The notes beneath the pieces are model-generated. The model saw only the letters and a list, made by a program, of their open reading frames with translations. It had not been told where the DNA came from and did not search any database. The position numbers and the translations under genes are program-made. Below, one piece after another: positions 63,559 to 64,000 of a stretch of DNA of 64,000 bases. How positions within the stretch are numbered: the stretch's first letter is position 1; each line of letters begins with the position of its first letter. Source of the DNA: Tabrizicola sp. (GTDB lineage Bacteria > Pseudomonadota > Alphaproteobacteria > Rhodobacterales > Rhodobacteraceae); NCBI RefSeq assembly GCF_030694085.1, contig NZ_JAUXZE010000048.1, forward strand, positions 98,283-162,282, read 5' to 3'.

Positions 63559-64000
63559 TCACATGAACAGAATGTCATCCAGAAGCAGGTTTGCGTCGAA
63601 AATTCCATGAATGTCCAGACTATTCCCATTGCCGAAATCGAAGTGTAGCCCTGCATCGGTCACAGTTGCGCCGGATAGGATACTGGCTACGGTCGGGGCC
63701 ACGCCGGACCATAGTGCCCGGTCAAGGACGATCTTGTCTTCGTTGTCGCGGAAGTCGGCCACCACATCCGCCCCAAGAGAAAAGACGAACGTATCGGCCC
63801 CCGCCCTGCCCTCAAGCCAGTCGTCCCCCTCCCCGCCCTCCAGCCTGTCATTTCCAGTTCCCCCGTCCAGCGTGTCGGCCCCCGCCCCGCCGATCAGCGT
63901 GTCGTTGCCGTCCTCGCCGTAAAGCCGGTCGTTGCCCGTGCCGCCCTCCAGCCGGTCGCCGTCGCGCCCGCCGTAGAGCAGGTCGTCGCCCGCGCCGCCG
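63559..64000 (-). CDS. RTX calcium-binding repeat protein (C-terminal part)
   Basis: The frame is open to the window edge and ends at 63559. It codes at least five nonapeptide repeats of the GGxGxDxLx type (such as G-G-T-G-N-D-R-L-Y), then the usual RTX end A-G-A-D-T-F-V-F and [11 protein letters not shown]. Such proteins bind calcium and are secreted by type I systems using the C-terminus. The N-terminal function is outside the window. Confidence 0.92.
   Translation of the reverse strand, partial: GGAGDDLLYGGRDGDRLEGGTGNDRLYGEDGNDTLIGGAGADTLDGGTGNDRLEGGEGDDWLEGRAGADTFVFSLGADVVADFRDNEDKIVLDRALWSGVAPTVASILSGATVTDAGLHFDFGNGNSLDIHGIFDANLLLDDILFM

Noticed and set aside
63780..64000. Short periodic DNA repeats that could suggest a CRISPR or satellite array
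   Set aside because: The 27-bp periodicity is the coding trace of RTX nonapeptide repeats in an open frame. No CRISPR-like repeat-spacer pattern was noticed elsewhere in the window.

Overview
The window looks like a chromosomal segment of an alphaproteobacterium of the Rhodobacteraceae (Rhodobacter/Paracoccus relatives). The GC content is high, genes are tightly packed with many ATGA start/stop overlaps, and the nirK-nirV-pseudoazurin-nnrR-nnrS-norCBQD arrangement is the one known from denitrifying Rhodobacter. No species can be named from the sequence alone.

Layout. (1) 1-9,900: a denitrification island. It holds copper nitrite reductase (nirK, nirV), pseudoazurin, the NO-responsive regulator NnrR, NnrS, a small DUF1858-type protein, and the NO reductase operon norCBQD followed by two tiny membrane-protein genes. 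Three NnrR-type boxes sit at nearly the same distance (68.5-70.5 bp) from four start codons. (2) 9,989-21,482: nitrate assimilation, transcribed leftward as nasT-nasS, then a leader RNA, then nrtA-nrtB-nrtCD-nirB-nirD-nasA. The leader carries two hexaloop hairpins and an overlapping terminator, which is the expected target of the ANTAR protein NasT. (3) 21,641-32,489: a carbohydrate uptake and catabolism locus. It contains a ROK kinase fused to a P-loop kinase, a LacD-type aldolase, a SorC-type regulator, a three-gene ABC importer, a PfkB kinase, a Gfo/Idh/MocA dehydrogenase, a TIM-barrel isomerase, an alpha/beta hydrolase and a pentulose/hexulose-phosphate epimerase. (4) 32,696-48,880: a 16.2-kb integrated element bounded by 53-bp direct repeats of the 3' part of a tRNA-Phe gene. 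(5) 48,968-50,985: housekeeping genes (yacG, RNase E/G, maf, infA). (6) 51,087-61,395: a coenzyme-A-dependent aerobic aromatic acid pathway, most likely for 2-aminobenzoate (anthranilate). (7) 61,450-64,000: a mutarotase-like protein, galE, and the C-terminal end of an RTX calcium-binding protein cut by the window edge.

How the parts work together. Region 1 reduces nitrite to NO and then to N2O, with NO sensed by NnrR. Region 2 imports nitrate and reduces it to ammonium for biosynthesis. Region 6 activates the aromatic acid to its CoA thioester, hydroxylates and reduces the ring with one bifunctional flavoprotein, and ends in a beta-oxidation-like set. A MarR regulator probably acts at two overlapping 18-bp palindromes in the divergent promoter.

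The integrated element has an integrase, a primase-helicase, a serine recombinase, many small unknown genes and one tail tape-measure-like gene. I see no terminase, portal or capsid gene, so it looks more like a phage satellite or a deleted prophage than a complete phage. It carries a self-contained leftward operon of a two-helix membrane protein, an ImmA/IrrE-type metallopeptidase and a phage-beta-family protein, plus a gene with a HEPN-like RNSLMH motif. These are the best candidates in the window for an undescribed defence or superinfection-control module.
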